This document shows, piece by piece, positions 27,764-36,592 of a stretch of DNA of 64,000 bases. Each line of letters begins with the position of its first letter. Position 1 is the first letter of the stretch. The DNA is from Roseovarius dicentrarchi. GTDB taxonomy: Bacteria > Pseudomonadota > Alphaproteobacteria > Rhodobacterales > Rhodobacteraceae. The stretch is from contig NZ_QNQP01000005.1 in assembly GCF_003316635.1 (NCBI RefSeq), forward strand, positions 62,001 to 126,000, written 5' to 3'. The position numbers were made by a program, and so were the translations under genes. A model generated the notes under the pieces. That model searched no databases, had not been told where the DNA came from, and saw only the letters and a list, made by a program, of their open reading frames with translations.

Positions 27764-28681
27764 TTACCCCCGGTTCAGCGCCTGCGCCATGCAATGAATA
27801 CCGCCGCCGGTTTTTGAAATTTCGGCAGTCTCAATCGCCGCCACCTCGAACCCGCGCGCGCGCAGCGCATCGACCAGCACGGTCGAGGCTTGGGGCGCGA
27901 TGATCTTGCCATTGCCAAGGCTCATCACGTTGCAGCCCAGGTTCATCGTATCGCGGAACGGCACGTCGATAATCTCGTGCCCCTTGCCCTTGAGCCAGTC
28001 GACGATCCAGGGATCGGTGCAATCGAGGCAAACGGCGGTCAGCTTTTCGGCGATGGGCACGACCATCAGGTCGATATGCACGTAATATTCGTCGATAAAG
28101 GCCAGCTTGACCTCCCAGCCCTCATCCTCGAACCAGCCCGCGACCTGCCGCGCGCCGGCCTCGTTGGTGCGCGCGCCGCCGCAGCCGATCAGGACGCAGC
28201 CCTCCTCGATCACGTTGAAATCGCCGCCCTCGAACGTGCCTGCCGTGACCATGTCGTAGATCGGGATGCCCAGATCCTCATAGGTGCGGATGGCGGCGTA
28301 ATTCTCGCCCCGGCGCCACCACTGCGACATCGCCGTGATGATCGCGCCGTAGGGCGTCATGACAGACGAATCGCGCGCATAGACCTGCATCGGCAATTCC
28401 GGCTGCGCCTCGTGCATCTTCACCTTGACGCCGAAATGTTCGTAGGCGGCGACCATTTCGGCGTGCTGGGATTGCGCGACCTGAATGTTGCAGGGGTTTT
28501 CGCGCAGATGCTTGGAGGACAGGCTGGAGGTGGACAGATGTTTCAGATGCGCGGGCGATCCCAGCAGGACATGGCTCAGCGCGTCTGTCTCATTGGGCAG
28601 GTGCCAGTTTTTCATGCGCGGCGTGCCGCCGCCGCGCTTGCGCGCCTGAAGGGTGAATTCGCTTGTGGTCTTGTCCAGCAT
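27764..28681 (-). CDS. dimethylarginine dimethylaminohydrolase/amidinotransferase family protein
   Basis: Guanidine-modifying enzyme of 305 aa. Family motifs are AGTFEGGDFNVI, the active-site His in YYVHIDLMVV, NLGCNVMSL and the C-terminal nucleophile Cys in TGGGIHCMAQ. The family includes DDAH (methylarginine to citrulline), arginine deiminases and amidinotransferases; the short length favours DDAH. The start at 28681 has AGGAGA 6 bases upstream; the frame runs to 28942 in an overlapping shadow of the upstream gene. It follows the M20 amidohydrolase by 13 bases, implying one operon. Confidence 0.85.
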   Translation of the reverse strand: MLDKTTSEFTLQARKRGGGTPRMKNWHLPNETDALSHVLLGSPAHLKHLSTSSLSSKHLRENPCNIQVAQSQHAEMVAAYEHFGVKVKMHEAQPELPMQVYARDSSVMTPYGAIITAMSQWWRRGENYAAIRTYEDLGIPIYDMVTAGTFEGGDFNVIEEGCVLIGCGGARTNEAGARQVAGWFEDEGWEVKLAFIDEYYVHIDLMVVPIAEKLTAVCLDCTDPWIVDWLKGKGHEIIDVPFRDTMNLGCNVMSLGNGKIIAPQASTVLVDALRARGFEVAAIETAEISKTGGGIHCMAQALNRG

Positions 28682-28694
28682 TTGCAGTCTCCTG

Positions 28695-30275
28695 TTACGC
28701 GTCGGGCATGGCGGAGGGGATCCACCAGTCGCGCCCGCGCGGGGTGTCGATATATTCAGGCCAGCGGAAATGGATGGGCGGCTCGTAGTCGCAAAGCGGG
28801 GCCAGCCACTTGTCCCCGCCGACACCGCCGCCGGTGCGGTCCTCGAATTCGGCCATCGCGGCATCGCGCGCCGCCTTGTCCTCCAACAAGCGCAGCGCCG
28901 ACAGGGCGCAGACACGCGCCGCCGTGCGCACCATCGGGTCAATCGTGGCGGGGATACCGCCCAGCGCGTTCATCACCCAACTGGGATAGGGCGCACCGTT
29001 GGATTTCAGCGCCGGGCGCGCGATGTAGAACCGCGCCAGCGGGGCGTGCCAGCTCATGTCGGTGTAATCGTCCGACGTGCTGTTTTGCTGGCTGGGGGCC
29101 AGATCGCGGCGCAGGATCGCCTCGGCGTCCTGCGGGGAAATAAGGCGGGACATCTCATCAATGAACGGCTCGGCCAGCGGCGTTTGCGCCAGATTGGCCT
29201 GTATGTCCTGCGCGATCTTTACGGCCTCGTCGCCCCATTCGGGTGCGCCGGCGGCTTGCATCGCGTCCCAGACAACATTCGCCATCGCGTGATTGGCCAG
29301 ACCGGGGCGCGATTTGCAGACCCAGTGCCGCTCCCACCGGCAGCCGGTCATGGCGGCGACCGCCTCGGCGTTGCGGTCCAGCGCGGCTGTCACCTGCTCG
29401 GCCATCTCCACGGTGGGGGTGCGCATCATGTATTGCAATTCGGCCAGCCCGGCGGGCTGGTTATCGGCGGTGGCCTGCCCGGCGGTCAGGATCGCCTCGG
29501 AGATGGACCAGCCGCCTTGATGCGGCAGCATCGATTCGCGCAGGGATTTGGACAGGCTGTACATCTGCACCAGCGCCTCGGATGCGCCGGGCGCGCGGAT
29601 CGCGGAATGAGATTGCGGGATCGGCGCGCCATCGCCCACGCCCCATGCCTCGGGCGCGTCACAGATGAAGCGGTAGATCATCGAATAGGCGGCGCCGCAG
29701 TGAGTATCCCAGCGCACCGTGTTGCACATCGGCAGCATGTAGAACGGATGGAAGGATAGCATCGCCGCCAGCCCGTCATAATACCCCTTGGCCGCGTGAA
29801 TGGGTTTCGATCCGCGCACCTTTTCGGCAGGCTCGCCGGTAAAGCGCAGACCACCCTTGATCCCGCGCGCCTCCATCGCCGCCTTGGTCGCCAAGAGCCC
29901 GCCCAGCGCGCCGATGCCCAGCCCCGAATGCGGGTCGGTATGGCCGCCGGCCATGTATCCCAGCCCCTCGCGCGGGGCGCGGTGCGTCGCGGCGGCCTGA
30001 CAGTTGCCCGGAATCGCGTCATATTCGCCATACATCCCGATGATAGGCCCGTCGCCGTTCGACCATTCGGCGCAAAAGGCGGTGGGCATCCCGCCTGACC
30101 CTTCCTCGACCGTAAATCCCTCGGCCCGCAGCCGCGCCACGTACCATTCGGCCGAGCGGTATTCGCGCCACGCCGTCTCGCCAAAGTCGAAAATCGTGGC
30201 GCACCACTCGGACAGCTCCGGCATCCGTGCGTCGATGGTTTCCAGCGCGTGGGTCTGTGCGTCACTCAATGTCAT
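28695..30275 (-). CDS. M20-family amidohydrolase (AbgB-like)
   Basis: Zinc-dependent amidohydrolase of about 526 aa, related to the p-aminobenzoyl-glutamate hydrolase subunit AbgB. Metal-site regions are GMYGEYDAIPG, GGHTDPHSGLG (His and Asp), TGEPAEKVRGSKP (Glu) and the late His. The start at 30275 (MTLSDAQ) has AGGAGG 6 bases upstream; the ATG at 30281 abuts that site. It is divergent from the LysR gene, and upstream of and near the DDAH-family gene. The true acyl-amino acid or guanidino substrate is unknown. Confidence 0.88.
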   Translation of the reverse strand: MTLSDAQTHALETIDARMPELSEWCATIFDFGETAWREYRSAEWYVARLRAEGFTVEEGSGGMPTAFCAEWSNGDGPIIGMYGEYDAIPGNCQAAATHRAPREGLGYMAGGHTDPHSGLGIGALGGLLATKAAMEARGIKGGLRFTGEPAEKVRGSKPIHAAKGYYDGLAAMLSFHPFYMLPMCNTVRWDTHCGAAYSMIYRFICDAPEAWGVGDGAPIPQSHSAIRAPGASEALVQMYSLSKSLRESMLPHQGGWSISEAILTAGQATADNQPAGLAELQYMMRTPTVEMAEQVTAALDRNAEAVAAMTGCRWERHWVCKSRPGLANHAMANVVWDAMQAAGAPEWGDEAVKIAQDIQANLAQTPLAEPFIDEMSRLISPQDAEAILRRDLAPSQQNSTSDDYTDMSWHAPLARFYIARPALKSNGAPYPSWVMNALGGIPATIDPMVRTAARVCALSALRLLEDKAARDAAMAEFEDRTGGGVGGDKWLAPLCDYEPPIHFRWPEYIDTPRGRDWWIPSAMPDA

Positions 30276-30422
30276 GGGCATCCTCCTGCACCATGCAGTT
30301 AAGCGCCGCGGGGCCGCGCATCAAAGTGAAACCTTTTCCTGCCATCGGCAAATTTCGCTCACCTAAAACAGTGGACGCGCCCCGAACAGCCGATATCATG
30401 GCACCGCCAAAGGAGCCGCCAC
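30276..30422. promoter_or_regulatory. divergent promoter of amidohydrolase operon and lysR
   Basis: 147 bases between outward-facing genes. It contains GGCAAATTTCGC at 30347-30358, a partial palindrome whose GGCAAAT half-site recurs as a perfect inverted repeat ahead of the ABC operon at 31324-31340. This would suit the adjacent LysR regulator. Confidence 0.45.
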
Positions 30423-31313
30423 ATGCCCCGCATCCCCTCCACCCAAGCCCTGCGCGCGCTGGAATGTTTCGCGCGCCACGGCACCGTCTGGGCGGCGGCG
30501 GACGAGCTGAACCTGACGCGCAGCGCCGTCAGCCATCAGCTGCGCCTGCTGGAGCGTGACCTGGGCTTTGCCCTGTTCAACCGCGTCGGCACAAGGATCG
30601 CGCTGACACAGCGCGGCCGCGCCTATGCCGGCGATGTGCGCGCCGCGCTGTCGGCCATCGCCGGATCGGCCGCGCGCAATGCGGGACAGGGGCTGTCCGG
30701 AACGCTGACCATCAGCTGCACGCCGGGATTCGCCGCCTTCTGGCTGGCGCCACAAATCGGCGCGTTTCGCGCGGTCTGCCCCGAGGTGGACCTGCGCATC
30801 GTGACGCCTCGCAGGCTGGACGATGTCTCGAACCCCGAGGCGGATCTGTTCATCGCGTTTGGCAATGGCGCGATGCAGGGGGTCGAGGTCGAGCTGCTGC
30901 AACAGGTGGAATTTGCGCCGCTGATCGCGCCGATACTGGCGAACCGGCTGGGCGGGATCGAAACTGCGGCGGATGTGCTGCGCGCCGATCTGCTGCATCT
31001 GGGCGATTCGACCGATTGGCGTCAGTGGTTGCAGGCCGCCGGACTGCCTCAGGGGGCGGCAGACAAGGGGCCGGTATTTTCGGATATGAACCTTGTTTAT
31101 GCCGCAACAATCGCGGGCCAGGGCGTGTCCATGGGCGATGTTCTGATCGGCAATGCGGCGATGGAGGCCGGGCAGCTGATCCGCGTGGGCGATGTGCGCA
31201 TCACGTCGCCCGATGCCTATTACCTATGCACACCGCCGCAGAAAACCGGGCTGCCTGCGGCGCTGGCCTTTCGCCGCTGGATCATCGCCACCTTGCCGCA
31301 GCGCAAACGCTGA
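30423..31313 (+). CDS. LysR-family transcriptional regulator (GcvA-like)
   Basis: Regulator of 296 aa with an N-terminal winged helix-turn-helix (TQALRALECFARHGTVWAAA, LTRSAVSHQLRLLE) and a periplasmic-binding-protein-like effector domain from about residue 90. The sequence ALFNRVGTRIALTQRG is typical of the GcvA branch. It lies between the divergent amidohydrolase/DDAH genes and the downstream polyamine-type ABC operon, so it likely controls both in response to the transported compound. An ATG with a GGAGCCGCC-like site starts it. Confidence 0.93.
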   Translation: MPRIPSTQALRALECFARHGTVWAAADELNLTRSAVSHQLRLLERDLGFALFNRVGTRIALTQRGRAYAGDVRAALSAIAGSAARNAGQGLSGTLTISCTPGFAAFWLAPQIGAFRAVCPEVDLRIVTPRRLDDVSNPEADLFIAFGNGAMQGVEVELLQQVEFAPLIAPILANRLGGIETAADVLRADLLHLGDSTDWRQWLQAAGLPQGAADKGPVFSDMNLVYAATIAGQGVSMGDVLIGNAAMEAGQLIRVGDVRITSPDAYYLCTPPQKTGLPAALAFRRWIIATLPQRKR

Positions 31314-31323
31314 GCCGGGCATT

Positions 31324-31340
31324 GGCAAATGAAATTTGCC
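31324..31340. promoter_or_regulatory. inverted repeat, candidate LysR site
   Basis: GGCAAAT-GAA-ATTTGCC is a perfect 7-bp inverted repeat 74 bases before the ABC ATPase start and just after the lysR stop. It contains a LysR-like T-N11-A symmetry; a weak lysR terminator is an alternative. Confidence 0.45.
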
Positions 31341-31413
31341 TCTTATGCGAAAACAATTCGATTGCGCCGCATTGCCGCGCGCCACTACGCTGAACGCGCA
31401 AAGGGAGGATGCC

Positions 31414-32481
31414 ATGACCATAAAAACCCGCGCTGCCGAAATCGGCGTACAGGGCATCGGCAAGGATTTTGGCGACTTCACCGCGCTGGACGATATTTCG
31501 CTGACCATTGGACGGGGCGAATTCCTGACCCTGCTGGGGCCGTCGGGATCTGGCAAATCGACCTTTCTCATGCTGACCGCCGGGTTCGAGGAGGCGACGC
31601 GCGGCACCATGACGCTGGACGGGCAGGACATGACCGATGTGCCGGCCGAACGGCGCGGTTTTGGCATGGTGTTTCAGGGCTATGCGTTGTTCCCGCATAT
31701 GACGGTCGCGCAGAACATCGCCTTTCCGCTGAAGGTGCAGAAGCGCCCCGCTCGCGAGATCAAGGCGCGCGTGTCTGAAATCATCGAAATGGTCGGCCTT
31801 GGCGGGCATGGGCATAAACGCCCCGACGCCCTGTCCGGCGGGCAGCAGCAGCGCGTCGCGCTGGCCCGCGCGCTGGCCTGCGAGCCGCCCGTGATGCTGC
31901 TGGACGAGCCGTTTTCGGCGCTGGACAAGAACCTGCGCGGCCAGATGCAGGACGAGGTGCGCCGCCTGCACCGCGAGACGGGAACGACATTCATCTTCGT
32001 CACCCATGACCAGTCCGAGGCGCTGGCGCTGTCGTCGCGCGTTGCGATCTTCGAGAAGGGTCGCCTGCAACAGATCGCTCCCCCGCGCGAGATTTACGAG
32101 CGGCCCGAAAACCGCTTTGTTGCCGAATTTCTGGGCGATATCAACCTGCTGCCGCTCAGCGACACGATGCGCGACGGCGATATGCTGCGCGGCAGTTTCG
32201 GTGGGCGCAGCCTGCGCGCGCCCGGGCATGTGGGCGGGCATACGCTGGCCGTGCGCCCCGAATACATGAGCCTGGGTCATACCGCGCCGGGCAGTGGCAA
32301 TGCCATCCCCGCCAAGGTGCTGGACCTGACCTATCTGGGCGCCGCCACGCGCATTGATCTGGTCGGGCCGGAGGATACGCAGATCACGTTGAACCACCCG
32401 ACCGATGATCTGCCCGTGGGCCTCGCCCCCGGCAGCGATATCTGGGCCAGCTGGCCCGAGCAGAAGGGGTTCCTTCTGTAG
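31414..32481 (+). CDS. polyamine-type ABC importer ATP-binding protein (PotA-like)
   Basis: ATPase of 355 aa for the ABC importer encoded downstream. Walker A GPSGSGKSTFLML, Q-loop FQGYALFPHMTV, signature [15 protein letters not shown], Walker B VMLLDEPFSALD and THDQSEAL are intact. A C-terminal TOBE-type domain (residues 260-350; VRPEYMSL) matches the PotA/FbpC subfamily. The start at 31414 has AAGGGAGGAT immediately upstream; the longer frame from 31336 is a shadow. The order ATPase, binding protein, two permeases is normal for such operons. Confidence 0.93.
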   Translation: MTIKTRAAEIGVQGIGKDFGDFTALDDISLTIGRGEFLTLLGPSGSGKSTFLMLTAGFEEATRGTMTLDGQDMTDVPAERRGFGMVFQGYALFPHMTVAQNIAFPLKVQKRPAREIKARVSEIIEMVGLGGHGHKRPDALSGGQQQRVALARALACEPPVMLLDEPFSALDKNLRGQMQDEVRRLHRETGTTFIFVTHDQSEALALSSRVAIFEKGRLQQIAPPREIYERPENRFVAEFLGDINLLPLSDTMRDGDMLRGSFGGRSLRAPGHVGGHTLAVRPEYMSLGHTAPGSGNAIPAKVLDLTYLGAATRIDLVGPEDTQITLNHPTDDLPVGLAPGSDIWASWPEQKGFLL

Positions 32482-32510
32482 CGCGACGACCAACAAGGGA
32501 GAGAATAATA

Positions 32511-33632
32511 ATGAAACCAACAGATAATTTCACCGACGACCAGCTGGAACTGCTGGCAGACAAGGCCCGGCAGGGCAAGATCAGCCGCCGCAGGTTCACC
32601 CAGCTGGGCATGGCCCTGCTGGGCGCCACCGCGGTTGCCACGCGCGGCGCGCCGGTGCTGGCCGATGACGGCCATCTGGTCTTCGTCAGCTGGGGCGGCG
32701 ACGCGGTGGACGCCTACGGCGAAGCCTATGGCGAGCCGTTCGAGGAAGAAACCGGCATCCGCGTGCGGCAGGACGGATCGGGCCCGACCGAGGGCGCGAT
32801 GCAGGCCCAGTTTGAAAGCGGCAGCCCCACATGGGACATCATGGACGCCGATGCCTTTTCCGCTGAATCGCTCGGCAAGAAGGGCATGATCGAGCCGATT
32901 GATTACGATATCGTTGATAAATCCAAGATGCGCGAAGGCTTCGGCTGGGAATATTCGGCCTCGTCCTATTTCTTCAGCTACATCATCGCCTATGACGCCA
33001 CGAAATTTGGCGACAATCCCCCGAAAACCATGGCGGATTTCTTTGATACCGACACATACCCCGGCAAACGCTCCATGTACAAATGGGGCGCCGGCATGTG
33101 GGAGGCGCTGCTGATGGGCGACGGCGTGGCGCAGGCGGATCTGTATCCGCTGGATCTGGAGCGCGCGCATAACAAGCTGAAGGATTTCAAACAGCATGTC
33201 ATCAGCTTCTGGGGCAATGGCGCCGAAAGCCAGACGCTGATGCTGAACGGCGAGGCGTCGATGGCGCTGATCTGGTCCACCCGCGCCCGCCTGCTGGAGC
33301 AGGACACCGATGGCGATGTCAGCTTTACCTGGCAGGACGGCGTCATCTCGCCCGGCGCGATGGCGGTGATCAAGGGCAATCCGGGCGGCAAGGATGCCGC
33401 GATGAAATTCATCGCCTCCGCGCAGGACCCCGAAAAGCAGCTGGTCATGTTCAACATGCTGTCCCAAGGCCCCGCGAACCCCGCCGCCGACGATCTGATC
33501 CCCGAGGACGAGCGCCGGTTCAACCCGGTGGCGCCCGATAACTTCGCGGTGCAGGTGCCGCTGGATGTGGCGTGGTACGAGGAAAACTACGGCCCGGCGC
33601 TGGACGAATACCTCGCCATCGTTTCGGCCTGA
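32511..33632 (+). CDS. polyamine-type ABC importer substrate-binding protein (PotD-like)
   Basis: Periplasmic binding protein of 373 aa. The N-terminus carries a twin-arginine-like signal (SRRRFTQLGMALLGATAVA, cleaved after VLADD region) and a cluster-F/D-like fold: LVFVSWGGDAVDAYGEAYGEPFEEETG, GNPGGKDAAMKFIASAQDP, ending near VAWYEENYGPALDEYLA. It belongs to the PotD/Fe3+/thiamine group. It follows the ATPase by 29 bases. The preferred ligand is unknown; a polyamine or guanidino compound is the best guess from its neighbours. Confidence 0.9.
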   Translation: MKPTDNFTDDQLELLADKARQGKISRRRFTQLGMALLGATAVATRGAPVLADDGHLVFVSWGGDAVDAYGEAYGEPFEEETGIRVRQDGSGPTEGAMQAQFESGSPTWDIMDADAFSAESLGKKGMIEPIDYDIVDKSKMREGFGWEYSASSYFFSYIIAYDATKFGDNPPKTMADFFDTDTYPGKRSMYKWGAGMWEALLMGDGVAQADLYPLDLERAHNKLKDFKQHVISFWGNGAESQTLMLNGEASMALIWSTRARLLEQDTDGDVSFTWQDGVISPGAMAVIKGNPGGKDAAMKFIASAQDPEKQLVMFNMLSQGPANPAADDLIPEDERRFNPVAPDNFAVQVPLDVAWYEENYGPALDEYLAIVSA

Positions 33633-33685
33633 CGGCCTTCGCCGCCCCTGCCCCCGGTGGGGGCGGCCTTCACCAAGGATACCCC

Positions 33686-34507
33686 ATGACCCGGATCACC
33701 CGCCCCCTCATCCTGCTGGCGCCGCTCCTGGCCTTCCTCAGTCTGGCCTATGTGCTGCCGTTTGCGGGCGTCATCGGGTGGAGCGTCACGCTCCCCGAGC
33801 CGGGATTGCAGAACTACGCCGCCGCCGTCAGCGATCCGCTGATCCTGTCGGTGTTCTGGCGGACCTTGCGCATCTGCGTCATCGTCACGGTGGTATCGGT
33901 CGTCATGGGCTACATCCTGTCGCTGCTCTGGGTGCGCGGCACGCCCGTGGTGCGCACCTTGACCGAATTGTGCATCCTGATCCCGTTCTGGATTTCCGTT
34001 CTGACGCGGGCGTTTGGCTGGCTGGCGCTGCTATCGCATCGCGGGCTGGTGAATGGCTGGCTTGAGGCGATGGGCGTGATCGACGATCCGCTGCGCATGG
34101 TGCGTAACGAATTTGGCGTTGTCATTGGCATGGTGCATTTCATGATCCCGTTCGCGGTGTTCCCGCTGGCCTCGGCCATGCGCAACGTGGACGAGCGTGT
34201 GCTGTTGGCCGCGCGCGGCATGGGCGCGAGCCGCACACGCACCTTCTGGCAGGTGTTCGTGCCGATGACGGCGGCGGGCCTGATGGGCGCCGCGCTGCTG
34301 GTATTCGTCTTTGCCATCGGGTTCTTCATCACGCCCGCAATCCTTGGCGGTGGACGCAGCGTCATGGTGGCCGAGCTGATTTACCTGCGCATTTTCCAAA
34401 GCCCTGATTGGGGCCTTGCCGCCGCTGTCAGCGTGATCCTTATGGTCGCCATCTCGGCCTTGCTGGCCTTGCTGCTGAAACAACTCAGCCCCAAAGGTGC
34501 AAGATGA
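33686..34507 (+). CDS. polyamine-type ABC importer permease 1 (PotB-like)
   Basis: Inner-membrane permease of 273 aa with six transmembrane helices. The ATPase-contact EAA loop is present as DERVLLAARGMGASRTRTFWQVFVPM. The start at 33686 (MTRITRPLILLAP) has AAGGAT upstream; the frame extends to 33572 inside the previous gene as a shadow. It overlaps the second permease by ATGA. Confidence 0.92.
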   Translation: MTRITRPLILLAPLLAFLSLAYVLPFAGVIGWSVTLPEPGLQNYAAAVSDPLILSVFWRTLRICVIVTVVSVVMGYILSLLWVRGTPVVRTLTELCILIPFWISVLTRAFGWLALLSHRGLVNGWLEAMGVIDDPLRMVRNEFGVVIGMVHFMIPFAVFPLASAMRNVDERVLLAARGMGASRTRTFWQVFVPMTAAGLMGAALLVFVFAIGFFITPAILGGGRSVMVAELIYLRIFQSPDWGLAAAVSVILMVAISALLALLLKQLSPKGAR

Positions 34508-35313
34508 TCCGCCTGCGCCCCGGCCTGATGGCCACGATCCTGGCCGTGCTGGTGGGGATCTTCATGCTGATGCCGCTCTTGGCGGTGGTGCCGGTGTCGT
34601 TCACGCCGAAACGGTTCCTTTCGATCCCGACGGACGAGCTGTCCTTGCGCCATTACCGCGCGCTTTACGAGGACCGCGAATGGGCCGAAGGGATCTGGCT
34701 GTCGCTGCGCATCGGGCTGCTGAGCGCCGGATTTGCCACGGCGCTGGGAACGTTTTTCAGCCTTGGCTTATGGATGTTCCGGCCCCGCTTTGCCGGGCTG
34801 CTGATGGGTGTCGCCCTGCTGCCGATGGTCGCGCCGCCGGTGGTATCGGCGCTGACGCTGTATTTTTTCCTGATCACCCTGACCAAGTATAACGGCGTGT
34901 TTGCCTATGACACCATGCTGGGCGTTGCGCTGGCCCATTCGGTGATGATCGTGCCCTTTGCGGTCGTGCTGGTCAGCGTGTCGCTGGCGCAGGTGGACCG
35001 CCGCTGGGACCGGGCCGCGCGCGCGATGGGCGCCAGTCTGGGAACGCGGGTTTTCAAGGTGATCCTGCCGAACATCAAGTTCGGCGTGATCGCCGCGTTT
35101 TTCCTGACCTTCGTGCTGTCATGGGAAGAGATCGCCGTGACCATCTTCATCACCTCGGTCGAGGCCGTCACCCTGCCCCGCCTGATGTGGCAGGGCCTGC
35201 GCGACAATATCGACCCCGCCATTGCCGCGATTTCCGTGGTGTTGATCGTCATCGTGGCGCTGGCAGTCATCGGGCGCGCGGTCATCACCGCGGTTCGGGC
35301 GCGAAACGCTTGA
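34504..35313 (+). CDS. polyamine-type ABC importer permease 2 (PotC-like)
   Basis: Second permease of the heterodimer, 269 aa with six transmembrane helices and the EAA loop AQVDRRWDRAARAMGASLGTRVFKVILP. The start at 34504 is coupled to the previous stop by ATGA. It ends the operon; an imperfect inverted repeat follows at 35329-35355. Confidence 0.92.
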   Translation: MIRLRPGLMATILAVLVGIFMLMPLLAVVPVSFTPKRFLSIPTDELSLRHYRALYEDREWAEGIWLSLRIGLLSAGFATALGTFFSLGLWMFRPRFAGLLMGVALLPMVAPPVVSALTLYFFLITLTKYNGVFAYDTMLGVALAHSVMIVPFAVVLVSVSLAQVDRRWDRAARAMGASLGTRVFKVILPNIKFGVIAAFFLTFVLSWEEIAVTIFITSVEAVTLPRLMWQGLRDNIDPAIAAISVVLIVIVALAVIGRAVITAVRARNA

Positions 35314-35328
35314 CCGGCGCCGCTGTCT

Positions 35329-35355
35329 GAATGCGACACCAAAAATGTCGTATTC
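35329..35355. repeat. imperfect inverted repeat after the ABC operon
   Basis: GAATGCGACA and TGTCGTATTC form a 10-bp stem with one mismatch and a 7-base CCAAAAA loop, 15 bases after the permease stop. There is no T tract after it. It may be an mRNA end or an operator; GAATGCGACA also appears in the palindrome upstream of tamA. Confidence 0.45.
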
Positions 35356-35370
35356 GGGAATTTAGCCGGT

Positions 35371-35417
35371 TGACGTCATACCGCAGGCCGTTACCGTAAC
35401 GGCTGAAAGTGACGTCA
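35371..35417. promoter_or_regulatory. symmetric operator cluster upstream of proX
   Basis: Two TGACGTCA palindromes, at 35371-35378 and 35410-35417, flank a perfect palindrome GCCGTTACCGTAACGGC at 35387-35403. The three dyads are centred about 20 bases, or two helical turns, apart. They lie 140-190 bases before proX. The arrangement suggests cooperative binding of one or two dimeric regulators. Confidence 0.6.
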
Positions 35418-35559
35418 CGGCCCGGCGCCGCCCCTGTTTTTAGCGATCTGTGCCGCAGGCACGATGGCAGCGGGCGCTGCGTTCAGGCCCTTGGGGGCTT
35501 TGGGTGGCACGGCGCCAGATCGCGCACCCGTCCCGAAATGAACAGAGGAGAGATATGAT

Positions 35560-36531
35560 ATGAAACGCATTCTATACACCGCCGCCTTTGCGGCCCTTGC
35601 CGCCCCCACCGCAAGCATGGCGCAGGATCAGTGCGGCGACGTCACGATCACCCAGATGAACTGGGACTCGTCGGCCATTGTCACGGCGGTGTCCAAATTC
35701 CTGATGGAACAGGGTTACGGCTGCAACGTCACGGCGGTTCCGTCCGACACGACGCCCGCCGTCACATCGCTGGCCGAAAACAACGAGCCTGACATCGTGA
35801 CCGAGCTGTGGACCAACTCCACCGGCGACGTCTACAAAAAGCTGAAGGAAGACGGCAAGATCGAGGAAGTCGGCAGCGTGCTGGACCCCGGCGGGGTCGA
35901 AGGCTGGTGGCTGCCCACCTATCTGGTCGAAGAGCATCCGGAGCTGGCCACCATTCAGGGCGTCTTGGACAATCCCGAGCTGGTCGGCGGCATGTTCAAC
36001 AACTGCCCCGATGGCTGGGGCTGCCGGATCGCCAATGACAACCTGATCCGCGCCTTCGGCATGGAAGACGCCGGGATCGAGATCTTCAATCACGGGTCGG
36101 GCGAAACGCTGGGCACCTCCATGGCCTCGGCCTACCAGAACGAAGAGCCGTGGTTCGGCTATTACTGGGGCCCCACAACGCCGCTGGGCAAATTCGACAT
36201 GACCAGCATTGATCTGGGCGAATTCGACGAGGCGGCCCATGCGGCCAACCAGAACGTCGAAACGCCGGACCCGCAGCCGTCCGCCTTCCCCTCGGCGCCG
36301 GTGCTGACCATCGTCACCAAGGATTTCATGGAAGAAAAGCCTGACATCGCCGAACTGATGAGCAAGGTCAGCTTCAAGACCGACACGATGAGCCAGGTTC
36401 TGGCATGGAAAGAAGACAACAACGCCTCGAACGAGGAAGCGGCGGTGTATTTCCTGCAAAACAACCCCGATGAGTGGAAGAACTGGATCAACGACGCCGC
36501 CGCCGAAAAGCTGGCGCCGCTGCTGAAGTAA
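35560..36531 (+). CDS. proX: glycine betaine/quaternary-amine ABC importer binding protein (ProX-like)
   Basis: Periplasmic OpuAC-family binding protein of 323 aa with a signal peptide (MKRILYTAAFAALAAPTASMA, cleaved before QDQCG). Features include VTITQMNWDSSAIVTA at the N-terminus, DIVTELWTNSTGD and the aromatic PWFGYYWGPTTPLGKFDM segment; quaternary amines are held by an aromatic box in this family. GAGGAG lies 9 bases upstream of the ATG. A stable hairpin separates it from proW. Glycine betaine is the default ligand, but TMAO, choline or proline betaine are possible in marine Roseobacters. Confidence 0.88.
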   Translation: MKRILYTAAFAALAAPTASMAQDQCGDVTITQMNWDSSAIVTAVSKFLMEQGYGCNVTAVPSDTTPAVTSLAENNEPDIVTELWTNSTGDVYKKLKEDGKIEEVGSVLDPGGVEGWWLPTYLVEEHPELATIQGVLDNPELVGGMFNNCPDGWGCRIANDNLIRAFGMEDAGIEIFNHGSGETLGTSMASAYQNEEPWFGYYWGPTTPLGKFDMTSIDLGEFDEAAHAANQNVETPDPQPSAFPSAPVLTIVTKDFMEEKPDIAELMSKVSFKTDTMSQVLAWKEDNNASNEEAAVYFLQNNPDEWKNWINDAAAEKLAPLLK

Positions 36532-36592
36532 TCCAGCGCGCATGAGCTGCAAGCGACGCACCAGACAATCGCAGACGCGCAGATAAACGGCA

